Notes under the pieces: generated by a model | Told to the model about the DNA's origin: nothing | The model's input: only the letters and a program-made list of their open reading frames with translations | Database searches by the model: none | In this document: positions 35,650 through 47,200 of the stretch, one piece after another | How positions within the stretch are numbered: position 1 is the first letter of the stretch | Layout: every line of letters starts with the position of its first letter | Made by a program: the position numbers and the translations under genes | NCBI GenBank assembly: GCA_947462335.1 | Contig: OX381721.1 | Span: 9,548,001-9,612,000 of the forward strand | Direction of reading: 5' to 3' | DNA: 64,000 nucleotides | From: Harmothoe impar | Taxonomy: Eukaryota > Annelida > Polychaeta > Phyllodocida > Polynoidae

Positions 35650-35803
35650 TACCTTTCTGATGCTCAAATATTGTACTACTGTTAGTATTTGTCATTTTTA
35701 TTCATCCGGCATTCTCATGCAATGTTTCTATAGTACTCATACGGTTATCACCACCCAGTGGTTATTTGTAACTGTTATTAACTATACCTCTCTGAATAAA
35801 TAG

Positions 35804-35935
35804 GGCAGGTTATGTTCTAAGTTTCGCCAGATCACCGTCTTGTCTCATTCCATTAATAGTCATGCAGTCCTATTACATAAAGATGTATATATCTCAAGTA
35901 GTTTATTATCTCAGTTGCACCCCTAGGGAGCTTAT
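35804..35935 (+). repeat. Ngaro split repeat B2
   Basis: Second copy of the 132-bp B repeat, marking the element's 3' end. An AATAAA at about 35796 lies just before it and could serve 3'-end formation. Confidence 0.9.
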
Positions 35936-36212
35936 TAAGCAACATTATTTTCTATCTCAAATCATGCATTTATACACAAATATATTTAACATTGAGCACT
36001 GCATATCAGCTAAAATAATAACAAAACCCTTGACATTAATATTATATCCATTTTGAAGAAAATATTTGGGAAGTCTATTAGCTGATATACCATCTTTAAC
36101 CGAAGGTTACAAAAAGTCTCTAGCATATAGAGGCAGGATGCTATGGAATGTCCAACCTGAAGATCTGAAACAAAGCTCAAAGCTCAATTCAAGAGGAAAC
36201 TGAGACTGATTG

Positions 36213-37203
36213 TAGAGATGGGCACACAGCGCCTGCATATCTGTCACCATAGTAAATGGGCCACCTTCAAAATGCTCTTTCTGGGACATTCCCTCCATGG
36301 AATATATTTAAATTTTAGTATGTTATGCAAAAGAGGTCAGGGATTCTGAATATGTCAATGATTTCTCTGTATGGTACACACTTTTTTCAATAAGCTGGCA
36401 AACATAAGGGTGATTTATAGAAAAATTCTGAGGTTCTGACTCAACCATAGTTTTCATTAACAGTTGTAATTTCCTCAATCCTTTACTAAATGACACCCAT
36501 GAAGCCACTATGTGACACTAAAAATGTTAACTTAAGTAATTATGGTAAAAAAAAATAATCTGAAAATGTTGACTCCCGCCCCCCCCTATTTCAAATTTTT
36601 AAAGCAATTTCTTAAATTGAAAAAAATTCTCTTACTCCCTTAAACCCCCATCAAAATGTCCACAATTTTGTCCTCTCTAAGAATCTACAATTAGTTTTCA
36701 CTTATCTATTAGCTCAAAGGAGCTCCAAGCCATAGAGTGAGGGCATGTTTTGCATTAAATTGGAAAAATTTGGCTCTGCTGATTTTACTCTGCGGCAAGA
36801 AATTTGGACTTTCCATCAAGATATGATAAACTTTCCATTGTCAAATCACCATAAAAATATATCCACAGAACCACCCAACTGTTTGCTTTAAACTGATGTG
36901 ACTGGTTTCTCTGTATCATTATTTGTTCAAAAATAATCAATGGGAAGGTAAAAAATGCCCCATTCAGTATGTGCAGTCAGTGGGCTGTGGATTGACCTAA
37001 TTTACCCGCACTCTGCTGATAAGGGCAAGAAAGTGATGGCAGAAAATTACTCCTAACTTTTCTATTTCAAAAATTCATAGCTTTGCTTCTACTTACTACA
37101 TTTTATTTATCTAAAGTACATTCTGTTGGCAAAGATTCCAGCTTTCATGTAGTATGGTTTCCGATAAGCTTGCACAAAATTAAATATTTGGATGCCCATC
37201 TCT
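36213..37203. mobile_element. hAT-like non-autonomous element
   Basis: A 991-bp element with inverted ends TAGAGATGGGC / GCCCATCTCT. The flanks ACTGATTG (36205-36212) and ACTGATTC (37204-37211) give an 8-bp duplication with one mismatch. Copy 1 (near 29475) has a single ACTGATTG without the insert. TAGAG-type ends and 8-bp duplications are hAT hallmarks. No transposase frame was found. Confidence 0.8.
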
Positions 37204-37245
37204 ACTGATTCTGTCAACTCCCCAATTTTGATAAATACAGATGAT

Positions 37246-37320
37246 CTTTTTTTGGGGTATTTTCCCCTCAGATCAACAATCAGTGATTGTTGATCTGAGG
37301 GGAAAATACCCCAAAAAAAG
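37246..37320. repeat. Perfect 37-bp palindrome
   Basis: Arms 37246-37282 and 37284-37320 are perfect complements around a single G. The right arm corresponds to ordinary sequence in copy 1 (near 29485); the left arm and the 30 bases before it are extra in copy 2. The preceding TTTTGATAAATACAGATGAT also occurs at 51792, so part of this is a dispersed repeat. Confidence 0.85.
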
Positions 37321-37458
37321 GTACCGGGTAGAAAAGAAAAAGTCTACCCAAACTAGTCTCTTGTACTACAAGTTGTAGTGGACTATTTGCCTATATTTTA
37401 CTATAGGAGGCCTACATGCATATAGTAGCACTGCCGCCCGGGCACTACACTGTCACTA

Positions 37459-37905
37459 GGTGGTACCACCCTAAATGCCTAGTCGGGCCTCGGAAAAATC
37501 AACGTCACACACCTTGGGTCTAATATTTGAAATACTTAAAATTCCCTGAGACCTAAGCCAAATATACCATATTTTAGCTATTGAAATGGAGAAAATTATA
37601 CAATAGGCCCAAAATAAAAAAGTCAGCCTAGATTTAGTATAAATCGCCATGGAAACCAGGACATTGATTTTGTGCCGTGAGACCTAAGCAGTGTATGAAT
37701 ACTATATATGGCCGTTTCACCCCCATAACCCTCCACTGTTTACATGGTACCAATAAAATATTTAGCCTGGACTATAAACAAACACCTCCAGATTACTATG
37801 ATCCCAAATAAGCATACATTTAATACTTTTACCCCCAATAATTAATTTTCTGAGGGACTATTTGGCCATTCTACCCGGAAGTGGCGGATTTAGGGTGGTA
37901 CCACC
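37459..37905. mobile_element. MITE with GGTGGTACCACC ends
   Basis: A 447-bp element with inverted ends GGTGGTACCACCCTAAAT; the first 12 bases are themselves palindromic. ACTA is duplicated at both flanks (37455-37458, 37906-37909). Copy 1 (near 29655) has no insert. Non-coding. Confidence 0.85.
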
Positions 37906-38139
37906 ACTATTACACTTACTCAGTAACTGGGTAAGTGTAGGCCTAGAGTATGGACCAATTCTCATATTATCGCCCATTATTATTTCCTGCTGAATAAACT
38001 GTGCTCGGCCTTATATTTCTACTTTATAGTAGGATTAGAACAATGCCCATATTCAAATGGTCAACTTACCTCAAACTTTAGTTTCTTTTGTTGTTGTTAT
38101 TGCCTTTATCTAAATGTAAACAACGTCCTGTCAGATTTC

Positions 38140-38275
38140 ACGTGTAATTTTCGCGCCATTGAAATTAAACCCACTCATCCGTAACGAGCATTCTGATTGG
38201 TTACTCTCATTCCACGATCCAATCAGCGCCGCACTTACAAAGCAGTCTACTTCCGGTCCAAAACCAACATGGCGA
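38140..38275 (+). promoter_or_regulatory. MRPL32 promoter
   Basis: TTTTCGCGCC (E2F-like, about 38148), ATTGG (38196-38200), CCAATC (38219-38224) and ACTTCCGG (ETS-like, 38249-38256) precede the start codon; AACATGGCGAC over the ATG resembles a YY1 site. ETS, CCAAT and YY1 sites are common in TATA-less promoters of mitochondrial ribosomal genes. The same promoter without exon 1 is found at 29890-30017. Confidence 0.6.
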
Positions 38276-41200
38276 CGAACATGCTCAGAATTTTGCGGTC
38301 TCGTGTTCTCCAGGTTGAAACAAGGCTTTTACAAGCTCTGGGATGTCAAAATCAACATGGTAAGGCCGGTAATAGAGTAGCTATGATAAAAGACTGCAAT
38401 GCCCTAGAATTTATAGTTTCCATATGTTTCTGGAGCTTGAAGAATAATACCGTGAAGTCTGCACCGGGCCGGGGCCGGGACTTTTCAATGTCAAAACAGA
38501 GGGAGTTGTTGGGGGGGGGGGGGGGGGGTCCTTTATTATATACTATAGTCTATATAGTGTCAACGTCTCAAAAGGACCCTTTGACCAGGGGAATTTGGAG
38601 TCCTCTTGAGGGGGGGGGTCAAACAAATTTAACCTGTTTTGAGCCAAAAAGCAGCGATGCCAAGTGTTACGATCTTTTCGTAATTTTTATACGATTTTTG
38701 ACCTCAATTAATTGTCTCAAAACTGGTTAAATTTGCCAGCAGAAATCGTAATACCTAATGGTCATAATTGAATTATGACCATTACGATTTCTGCTGGCAA
38801 ATTACGATTTTAGGATATTTTTAAGTGTGTATACAAAAAAGGTCAAGCTCCTACCTTGCATATTGCAAGGCCAAGGGGATATAACCCCAACTCCCTTTGG
38901 AGCAAGGGTAGGGGGTAAGGCCCACTAAGGGAGTGCTCATTTTTTAACAACGGGGGGGGGGGTTGTGGATTTCGGGGGGGGGTAAAAAATTTGGACCCCT
39001 TGACCGGGGGGGGGTAAAAAATTTAGACCCCTCTTGGGGGGGGGGAAAAAAATTCAACCTGTTTTGAGGGAAAAGCCCGCGCGTTACTAGGCCTATGCTA
39101 CAAAGGGGCGCGAACGCGCTGTGGCTAGGGAAAACCCTTCCACATCAATGAGGGCGTAAAGATGAGGTGAGACGTCAGTTTCAATACTTGGTATCTTTTA
39201 TTAATAATAATATTAATATCAGAGTACCAGTCACTAGGGCTCAGTATATAAGTTACTGATGGTTGCAAGATGATAAGTGATTTCCTCCTCCATCTGACCG
39301 GGGTATAAGTACAGGTACCCGGCAGGTGGAGGGGGTGCCCATGTGACCGGAAGTAGATGTAACAGTGGTTTTCATTGGATAATATACATTTGACATTTGA
39401 TTGGATAATTATATATTCATGGCTTTAACATGTGGTGTGCGCTGGACCGCGGGTGGGGAGCCTGGGTCCAGTGCATTATGGGTAATGGATTACATAATAA
39501 GTAGCATGCACACATGGGGGCTTTGTCGCCCACCTTCCAGGTGGCCTCCAGCCGGCTCAAGTGGCTTTGGCGGTGCCACACTGATTAAGGGTGTCCAGCT
39601 TTATAGCATTGTTTTATGTGTTGACAGTTAATCCTTGAGGTCAACATATAGTTCATTTGTTTTGTGTATAGGTGACCGGTCGGTGCCTTGTCGTCTGGAG
39701 GGGCTGACCGTTACCTATTGTCCCTGGGATAAGGGTCTGCTTGTGATCTATGGATTAGTTATGCATGGGGGTTAGTTTGGCTTGGCTTAGTGAGTAATAT
39801 GTATGTCTGACGTCTAGGTGTACTTTGATGGACATATGGATTGAAAATATGTATAAAGTATTGTGCATATTACAAATAATAATAAATATGAATATTAATA
39901 ATCATAAATCATAATTATGACGTAATATGACGTAATATGACGTAATACAATTGATGAAGGTATAATAAGGGGTTTTGTGGCGTGACAGCACCCCCCAATA
40001 CAACTCCTGCACGCCCTCGTGCAGGCCGCGGAGTAGTAGAGGAAGAGTTATGTCACGCTTCAAAAGTATTTGTATGAACCTTTTTTTTTTGTATTTTATG
40101 ATTTTTGATATATTTATCTTATGCTATGACTATGACTAGGTTCTTAATCACATTTTCTAGGTTTATACAGTGTTTTGTACATACATGTTATGCAGTGGTA
40201 ATAATAATATTTCTATGGTAACGTACTGGTACTATATGTCTCGCTTCCGTTCTATTTATATGATTATACCTTTGGAAGCTTTTATCCTTTACCAATTATT
40301 TACATAATACAAGTCGTGGTAATAGTAATGTGACGTACTGTTTCTATATGTCGCGCTTCCGCCCTAGATTATAATACAATCAATTTATACGATAGGAAGC
40401 TGTAAGAAATTCATTTCAATAATAATATAAATGTACTAAGCGTTTACATAGGCCATGTGTAATACTTAGTATGGTATGATAGTACGTGTATAGCAATAGG
40501 TTGAGCAGTGTATTTTGTTTATGCAATGATCTTTGGCAATACTTGATCTTTGATATTCATTCTCAATGTCGAGGGGCAGTGGAGGAAGTTCGTTCTGAGT
40601 TATCACCTTCTATATTAAATTTTTATGTTTCGTTTCCTGTCTCACTCTTTTTCATAACAATGGCTGTCAATAGTTCGGTAGTGGTCATGTCTTTTGGGTT
40701 TTTGATAAGTGACGTAGTGTTGTCACTGTCGGGGTCGATGTCAATGTTGTCTTGGGTTTCGGTCGGATGTAGGGATGTAGTCATTTCAATAGTCTTAAGG
40801 GTTAATCCTGTGGTGGTCGTGTCGTCTTTCAGGGCCGGTATGATAGAAAACCGTGCCGCTAGGGGTAGTATGACGTGGTTGGGTAGATAGTATGACTTCT
40901 GTTTTCCGTTGATGTTGAATGATATGGGGCCGTTCCATGTCATGTTTATGCGTGGGTATGGGCATGACAGGGCGGAGATGGCCGTCAGGGTTGGTATGAA
41001 TTCATTAACGATAGAGTCACGTTCGTAGGGTAGGGATAGCAGTGGGATGGTGTGATTGACGTGTCCTTGGTAAATTTTGAGCGTAATATTAGGATTGGTT
41101 TTGTGTCCAGAGTTTGTCATTCCAAAGTGACGTGTAATCTTGTTTTTACACTTGAAGATGGTTTTGATAACAGCGTATACGATTAACGCTACAAATATTA

Positions 41201-44200
41201 GGGTAAAAATGTTATGGGCATCGACGTATTGATCCAAATTGATTGTGTGATTTTCTTTGGTTTCACTTTGGGGGATGGGGTTAATAAATTTCCAAGAAAT
41301 GTTGTTGGGTCGAGCACTAACGGTCGGGATGGTCGCGAACAGTGCTTTTCCTTTGGATACATATAATAAGTAGAAGAATCCTACGGCGTTTAGAATGCAA
41401 GTGACTGGTACTATATAGTTCCATACGGGGCTAGCGAAGAAGCTAGCTATGTTCTCCCGTATGGGTGTGTCCTGTATGGGTCGGTCTAAGATGTCTGCTG
41501 CGTTGGTGGCTTCTATTAGGATATTCCTGGTGAAGGGTTCCAGGTCCAATGTAATGTCTGATGACAACTTGCTGATGTTTGTCATAGATTTGATGATAGC
41601 TTGTGTATGTAGATGTGGTATGTGTATTGGATCGTGGTGTAGTGATGATGCTGTGATGTTCAGATTGTTTGTGAGTGCGAGTAGTATGGGTGTGTTGGCC
41701 GCGTGCATTAGAAAATGTGTCGAAGAAGATTCATTACAAGGAATTTTGGTGTTTGGGAGGTACAATGAGTCAAACTGTAAGTGGCACATACATGGGACAC
41801 CAATAACTGCCTAGGCCGAAGCTTTCTTAGTAGTTGGTGTCATGTGCTGACAGATGACGTGGTAGTACTCCCTGTTAGTAGTTACTAAATATTTGTCTTT
41901 ACCAATAGCTATAGCACGGGTTTGTATGGGTCTCAGAGGGTGTACTTGAAATGTGCAGAGTCTGGCTATGTCAGCCTGGTTACCTTTAAAGGCCGCCATG
42001 AGGCAGGTTGGCTGGTCACTGCGTATTCTAGGCATGGTCCTAGCGCATACTTTCAGTATCGAGCCTTGGCACGTAAGCAGATCTGCGTTTGTCATTTCTA
42101 AGTACAATGTCTCTGCCTCGTTGACAGCAAGGAAAGTTTTGTCAGTGTGTAATAGGGTAGATCCGGAACTTGTCGTATTTTCGGTGTTAATGGGGACATG
42201 TGTTGTAATTACTTGATATAAGTTAAATGCTGCGTCTGTGGCAGAAATGATAACATTAATATGAATGTATAAGTGAGTTTTGGAATAGGTGTATAGTGCA
42301 ACTGGTTGTGAATAGTAATATGCGGTGTCAATAATGGTTACCTCGGATCCTGGGTTCCTAATTTTGAGTTGTGTGTCTAGGGTGGCTAGCTTGAGTGCTA
42401 GTTCTGTGGGTTGGATCATATCCGGTGCTAATATTCCAGTGGACAATAATCTGAGAGAATTTTCCACCTTGTATAACCCTTGTTGGTAGGCGATCCTGGT
42501 CATAAGTACAATTACCTGGGCCGATATGATGGCTGACTGGGTAATCCTACGATCCTGGTCGGCTTGGATGGAGGTTAGAGTTGTGGAGAAATCATCAGAC
42601 CATGAGTCTATGGATTCGGTAATATTGAGTAGGGATTCCTGTACAACGTCTTGTTGTTTTATATAAGTGTCTAGAAACTGCTGGTGTTGCTGGGTGACGT
42701 CATGTAATCCTTGTGCAGTTTTAACATTGACGTCGGCCAGTGTACCAATTCTAGCATCTAGGTGATGTATGACGTTGATAATAGAATCCATGTCTCTAGT
42801 GGTTGCCAGGCCAAAGATGGATTTAAAGAGCTCCCCTAAGAATCCTAGGATAGCTCTCTTCGGCCTGTTAGTAATAGGATCCGAGAGGAAGTGTGCAATG
42901 TTCTTTAAAGTCTTAATAATGTTAATATCTACGTTTTGTAGTAGTCGGTCGAGGTCAGCAGCTTGTTGTAACATCTTGGCGTCATGGCTGTCATGGGGTC
43001 CTAGTGAAGTCAGTTGAAGAGTCCTGATGGTGTTGTAAATGAGTGGCTTCGGACGAGGAGCCATTGGGATGTTGTAGGGGATGGCCAGTATGACCTCGTG
43101 TAGGTCATGACCGGTAATGATTTGTCCCGGCAGCTGTTCATAGATGAGGCCGATATTTTGCCTCACTATTGGTTGTGCTGCCGTGTAGATGATGTGTGTG
43201 ATGATTAATAGGAGGTAGAGTGTATACCTCATGATTCCCGAGTTGTTGGGATTTGATAGTAATAATAGTAGTAGTCGATCGTTTGTAGTAGTAATAGTTG
43301 ATAGTCGATAGTTGGTGAAGGATGAGTGTAAGTGCGCAGTACTGGCGGGGATCTACCAAATTAACTGTGGGCTGCTCCTGACTGAATCGATGTGTGTAGG
43401 GTGTGGTCACTGGGTGACTGTGGAAAGATGGGGGGATGTGTGGGAACTTATACCCTTTGGTCTGGGTACAGGGTGGTGGCTATGTCACCCTGCCATGTTG
43501 GTCGTTATCACACTCCCATAAGTGGAGCTTTTGTTTGCGCGCTTCAGTGGTGGCGCCATCCAGGGCTCAGATTGCGGTCATCCTCCTGGTGTTGTTGACA
43601 CCTGCGATGCATGCGGGCGGCCGCCTGCATACACCGCTTTTCCACTGGTCTATGGGGGGGGGGGTTAATAAGAGTGCGCAAACTGTCCTTTCATGTCGGA
43701 TTTTGACATGTTGATAATAGTTCTATTTGAAGTGTCAGTTTGTTAAAGGAGCAGCAATAATATGGAGTCGCCCTGCCACTTACTTGTGTGGTGAAATGGG
43801 TATAGATGGATAATAATAATAATAGTAATAATTGGTGAAGCTTGTGCGCTTTTTGATGATAAATACTGTATTTCCAGTATTTCTTTATGATGATCGGTGT
43901 GTCAGTCGTGATTCTTTGTGAATCATTATAATAGTAATAGTGATAATAGTAGTCGTTGAAGTAGTCTGTGTTGATCCTTTTTGATAGTAAAGTCGATGAT
44001 ATATGACAGTTGGTGTCTCTTTGTGATAGTAGCGATGATATAGTGAGCTTTTTGTTGTTTATGTAATATAGGTGATAACTCTTTTCCTCTTATATATTCT
44101 ATAGTTTATATTATGGTTTAAGTCCTACCGGTGTCCTCCTCTTGACCTTGGAGTGGGCCGGCTTTGCTTTATATATATTTTTGGTTTGTAGAAGCGCTGG

Positions 44201-47200
44201 TCTCGCTTTATATGAATCTCCGTCTTTCTTCCATAGTTTGGTTATGAGGTCGTCGTTCGGGTCAATGAGTCTGTGTATGAAGTCATTGTTTCTCACGTGA
44301 CGTACGAGTTTCAGTCTATCTACATGGACTGGGTTTTTCATTGTTTTCATTGTGATGACAGATTTGAGGGGGACAGATGTTTTTGAGACGAATTTGCATA
44401 CTATGTATGGACCAGAGTACACCTTCTGAAGTTTCAAACATTTTGTTCTATCCATCAGTCGGGGTACCTTGACATACACTAGTGATTCTTTCTGCACCTT
44501 TGTAGGTTTTGCCTTTTTGTCGTGTTGTTGTCTCATTTGTTCTGTCCTTTTCTCGATGTTTTCAATGACCTGATTGTATGTGTAGTCTATTTTCTTCAAT
44601 TTGTCAATGATGTGGAGATTTAGACTTTTCTCTTCTTCCTGATTGAGTTTGTTGTCTATTATGGTGTTTGGGTTCCTTCCCTTCATAATGAAGAACGGTG
44701 TGAAGGCAGTGGTGGCGGACTCTGTGTTGTTGATGGAGAACACGAGGTGTGGCAGGAATACATCCCATGTGTCCTGGTGTTCCTCACAGTAGGCCCGTAT
44801 GCCTTCAGACAGCGTCTTCACATATCTCTCAGCCTGGCCGTTTGATTTTGGTCTATAGGCCGAGCTGAAGACATGTTTTATGTTGAGGGAAGATGTCATG
44901 TTTCTGAATTTTGAATTTTTATATGACGTTCCATTGTCTGACTGGAGGTATGTTGGTATACCCTCGGCCAGAACAACCTTCTCTATGAATTCTGCGGTAG
45001 TTGTTTCCGCGTCCAATGATGTAGTAGGGTAAGCTATGCAGAATTTAGAGAACCTGTCGACCACTACCTGAATGTATACGTTCTTTCCTGGTGTTGGTGG
45101 TAGTGGGCCTATGGCATCTATGTGGACAAACTGGAATGGGTAAGAAGGGGTACTATGGGCCGTCATTGGCAGGTTGTTGGTTAGGTTCATCTTTTTGGCT
45201 TTCAAACAGACGTGGCAGGTCGCTGTGAATTTCTGGACGTCGGCCGCCATGCTCTTCCAATATACTTTGGGAAGCATGGTCGACAACATTCTTTGTGCGC
45301 CAGCGTGGCCTGCCATTGGTAGGTCATGAAAAAGCTTCAAGATGGGAAGTCTCATGTCATCTGGGATGACGGGTTGGAATGAGAATTCCTTGTGTTTCTT
45401 CCATAGTACCGTGTTGATATGGACCAAAATATCATTCAGCATGATGTGGTCATCAGCTATCTTGATAAATTGCTCCGTCTCCTTCTTGTTTTTGTCGTTG
45501 GGTACCTGTCCGTTCTCTAAATACGTGATGATAGCTTTCGTGTGTAAGTTATATCTTTGTTCTCTTTTGAGGTTGAGTATGGAGATCTGTGGGTCGGAGA
45601 GGCTTTCTATCATTTCAATCAGATGATTAGTCTGATTGGCCAAGTGTTTTGCCATGTCTGTGGCGTCTCTTCTAGGCTTCTCATTTTTCTTTTTTGTTTT
45701 TGGTTTATCTGTGGTTTTCTTAGGTTGCGGTGCCGGGGTGTGGCCTGGGACCGGTCGGGTCGCCGCAACCTGCTCTATTTGTTCTGTTTGAGTTTCTTCT
45801 ATAAATGATGATAGGGCTTCTAGGGATGTAGAGGGTACTGTCAGCTGCTTTGGGGCGTGGCCTGGGACCGGTCGTGCAGCTGAATCCACTTCCTGTTGTA
45901 CTGAGGCTACTATGGCTGCTAACAGTCCCTTGTATTCTGTTTGTGGAAGCCCAAAATGATGTAATTTGGTACTTGGGATGTCAGGATTTGCTCTCAGGTT
46001 GGGGGTCAATCGTTTTACCTCTTCTATGTCTTCTGAGTTATCCTCCATACATTCACAATAGAAGTGATGGGTGGATTTTCTCTTCAGGATTGATTTAGGT
46101 AGTCGTTTTGGTAGAGTCAATGGTGGTTCGTCTTCTTTGAATTTCTGTGTGTGTATGTCATCCTCAAACATAATTCTATGTTGCACCCTTATGGCTTTGG
46201 GTTTTGGTGGAGGATCTGTCATTGGTGTCTTGTCTAGTGGGTAGTCTCGTCTTGACATAACGTCTGATGGTATATTTAATTTGCCTCTTATGTGTCTGAT
46301 ATTAAATTGAAATTGTTGAATTTTGAGTGCCCACCTTGCCCACATGTTTTTGTTATCTGATTTTGTCAACATGTGGATGAGGGCTTGGTGGTCAGTATAT
46401 AACTCGAATGGTCTTCCTTCTAGGTAGTGTCTGAAGTACTCTATAGCAAATACTACTCCCAATAGTTCTCTTTGGGTGGCACCATAATTCCTTTCGTGGT
46501 CATGGAGTGCTCTGCCCGCAAAGGCTACTGGTCGTAGAACGCCGTCTTTCTCCTGGGAAAGAGTAGCTCCCAGGGCTGTACCAGATGCATCTGTTGTAAG
46601 ATGGAACTGTTTGTTGTAGTCTGGGTACAGCAAGATGACGTCATTGCATATAGAGTCCTTCAGGGTCTGAAATGCAGTCTCACATTGTTTTGTCCAAACA
46701 AATTTGTTCCCATTTTTGAGTAGGTTGAATAGAGGTCGACCAATTTCACTGAACCCTTTGATGAATTTTCTATAAAATTGGGCGAGTCCAGTGAATGACC
46801 GCACCTCTTTTGTGGTCTTCGGTGTGGGGAATGTCTGGATCTTGTGGACTTTGTCTGGGGATGGTTTGATACCGTCAGTGGTGACTTTCATTCCTAGGAA
46901 GTCTAGTTCCTCTAGGAAGAATTCGCACTTGGTTTTCTTCAACTTTAGTTTCCCATTTCTTAGTGCTTCGAATATGTTTCTTAAATCAATGAAATGTTGG
47001 TCTATGGTAGGTGATAAACACAAGATGTCGTCTAAGTATGGGATTGCACATTTGTACTGCAGGTTCTGTAGGATCAAGTTGACTACAGCTTGAAAAGCCT
47101 GAGCACTGCTGGCAAGTCCCATGGGCATGGTCTTGTATCTATACTTTTTGGTCCTAGTGAGAAAGGCTGTGATGTCCCTGTCGTCCTCTCTAATTGGTAT

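Larger units (their letters stand above)
31169..35935 (+). mobile_element. Complete Ngaro-like tyrosine-recombinase retrotransposon
   Basis: A 4.77-kb element with split direct repeats in the order A1 (31169-31369), ORFs, B1 (35317-35448), A2 (35449-35649), spacer, B2 (35804-35935). This arrangement is characteristic of Ngaro/PAT-type DIRS elements. Three ORFs follow: Gag-like, RT-RNase H and tyrosine recombinase, all without internal stops. No target duplication or integrase was seen, as expected for recombinase-mediated insertion from a circular intermediate. It lies inside a TTAA-flanked element. Confidence 0.9.
30915..36095. mobile_element. TTAA-flanked element split by a Ngaro insertion
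   Basis: The left end (AGATGGTGTATCAGCTAA, from 30915) and right end (complement of AGATGGTATATCAGCTAA, to 36095) are inverted repeats, each bordered by TTAA (30911-30914, 36096-36099). Copy 1 shows a single TTAA at the matching site (CCCTTAACCGAAGG, near 29367). Without the Ngaro element it would be about 414 bp with no coding sequence. TTAA duplication is typical of piggyBac-type transposases, but the ends lack the usual CCY start, so the superfamily is open. Confidence 0.75.
36096..38370 (+). repeat. Copy 2 of the duplicated locus, with insertions
   Basis: Second copy of 29364-30019, interrupted by a hAT-like element (36213-37203), an extra 70-bp palindromic segment (to 37283) and a 447-bp MITE (37459-37905). 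It continues into an intact MRPL32 exon 1. Either the two haplotypes were assembled in series across the N gap, or this is a real tandem duplication. Confidence 0.85.

Noticed and set aside
39401..39631. 76-codon ORF occurring twice (also at 50702-50932)
   Set aside because: It lies inside the two LTRs; duplication reflects the LTRs and no domain is recognised.
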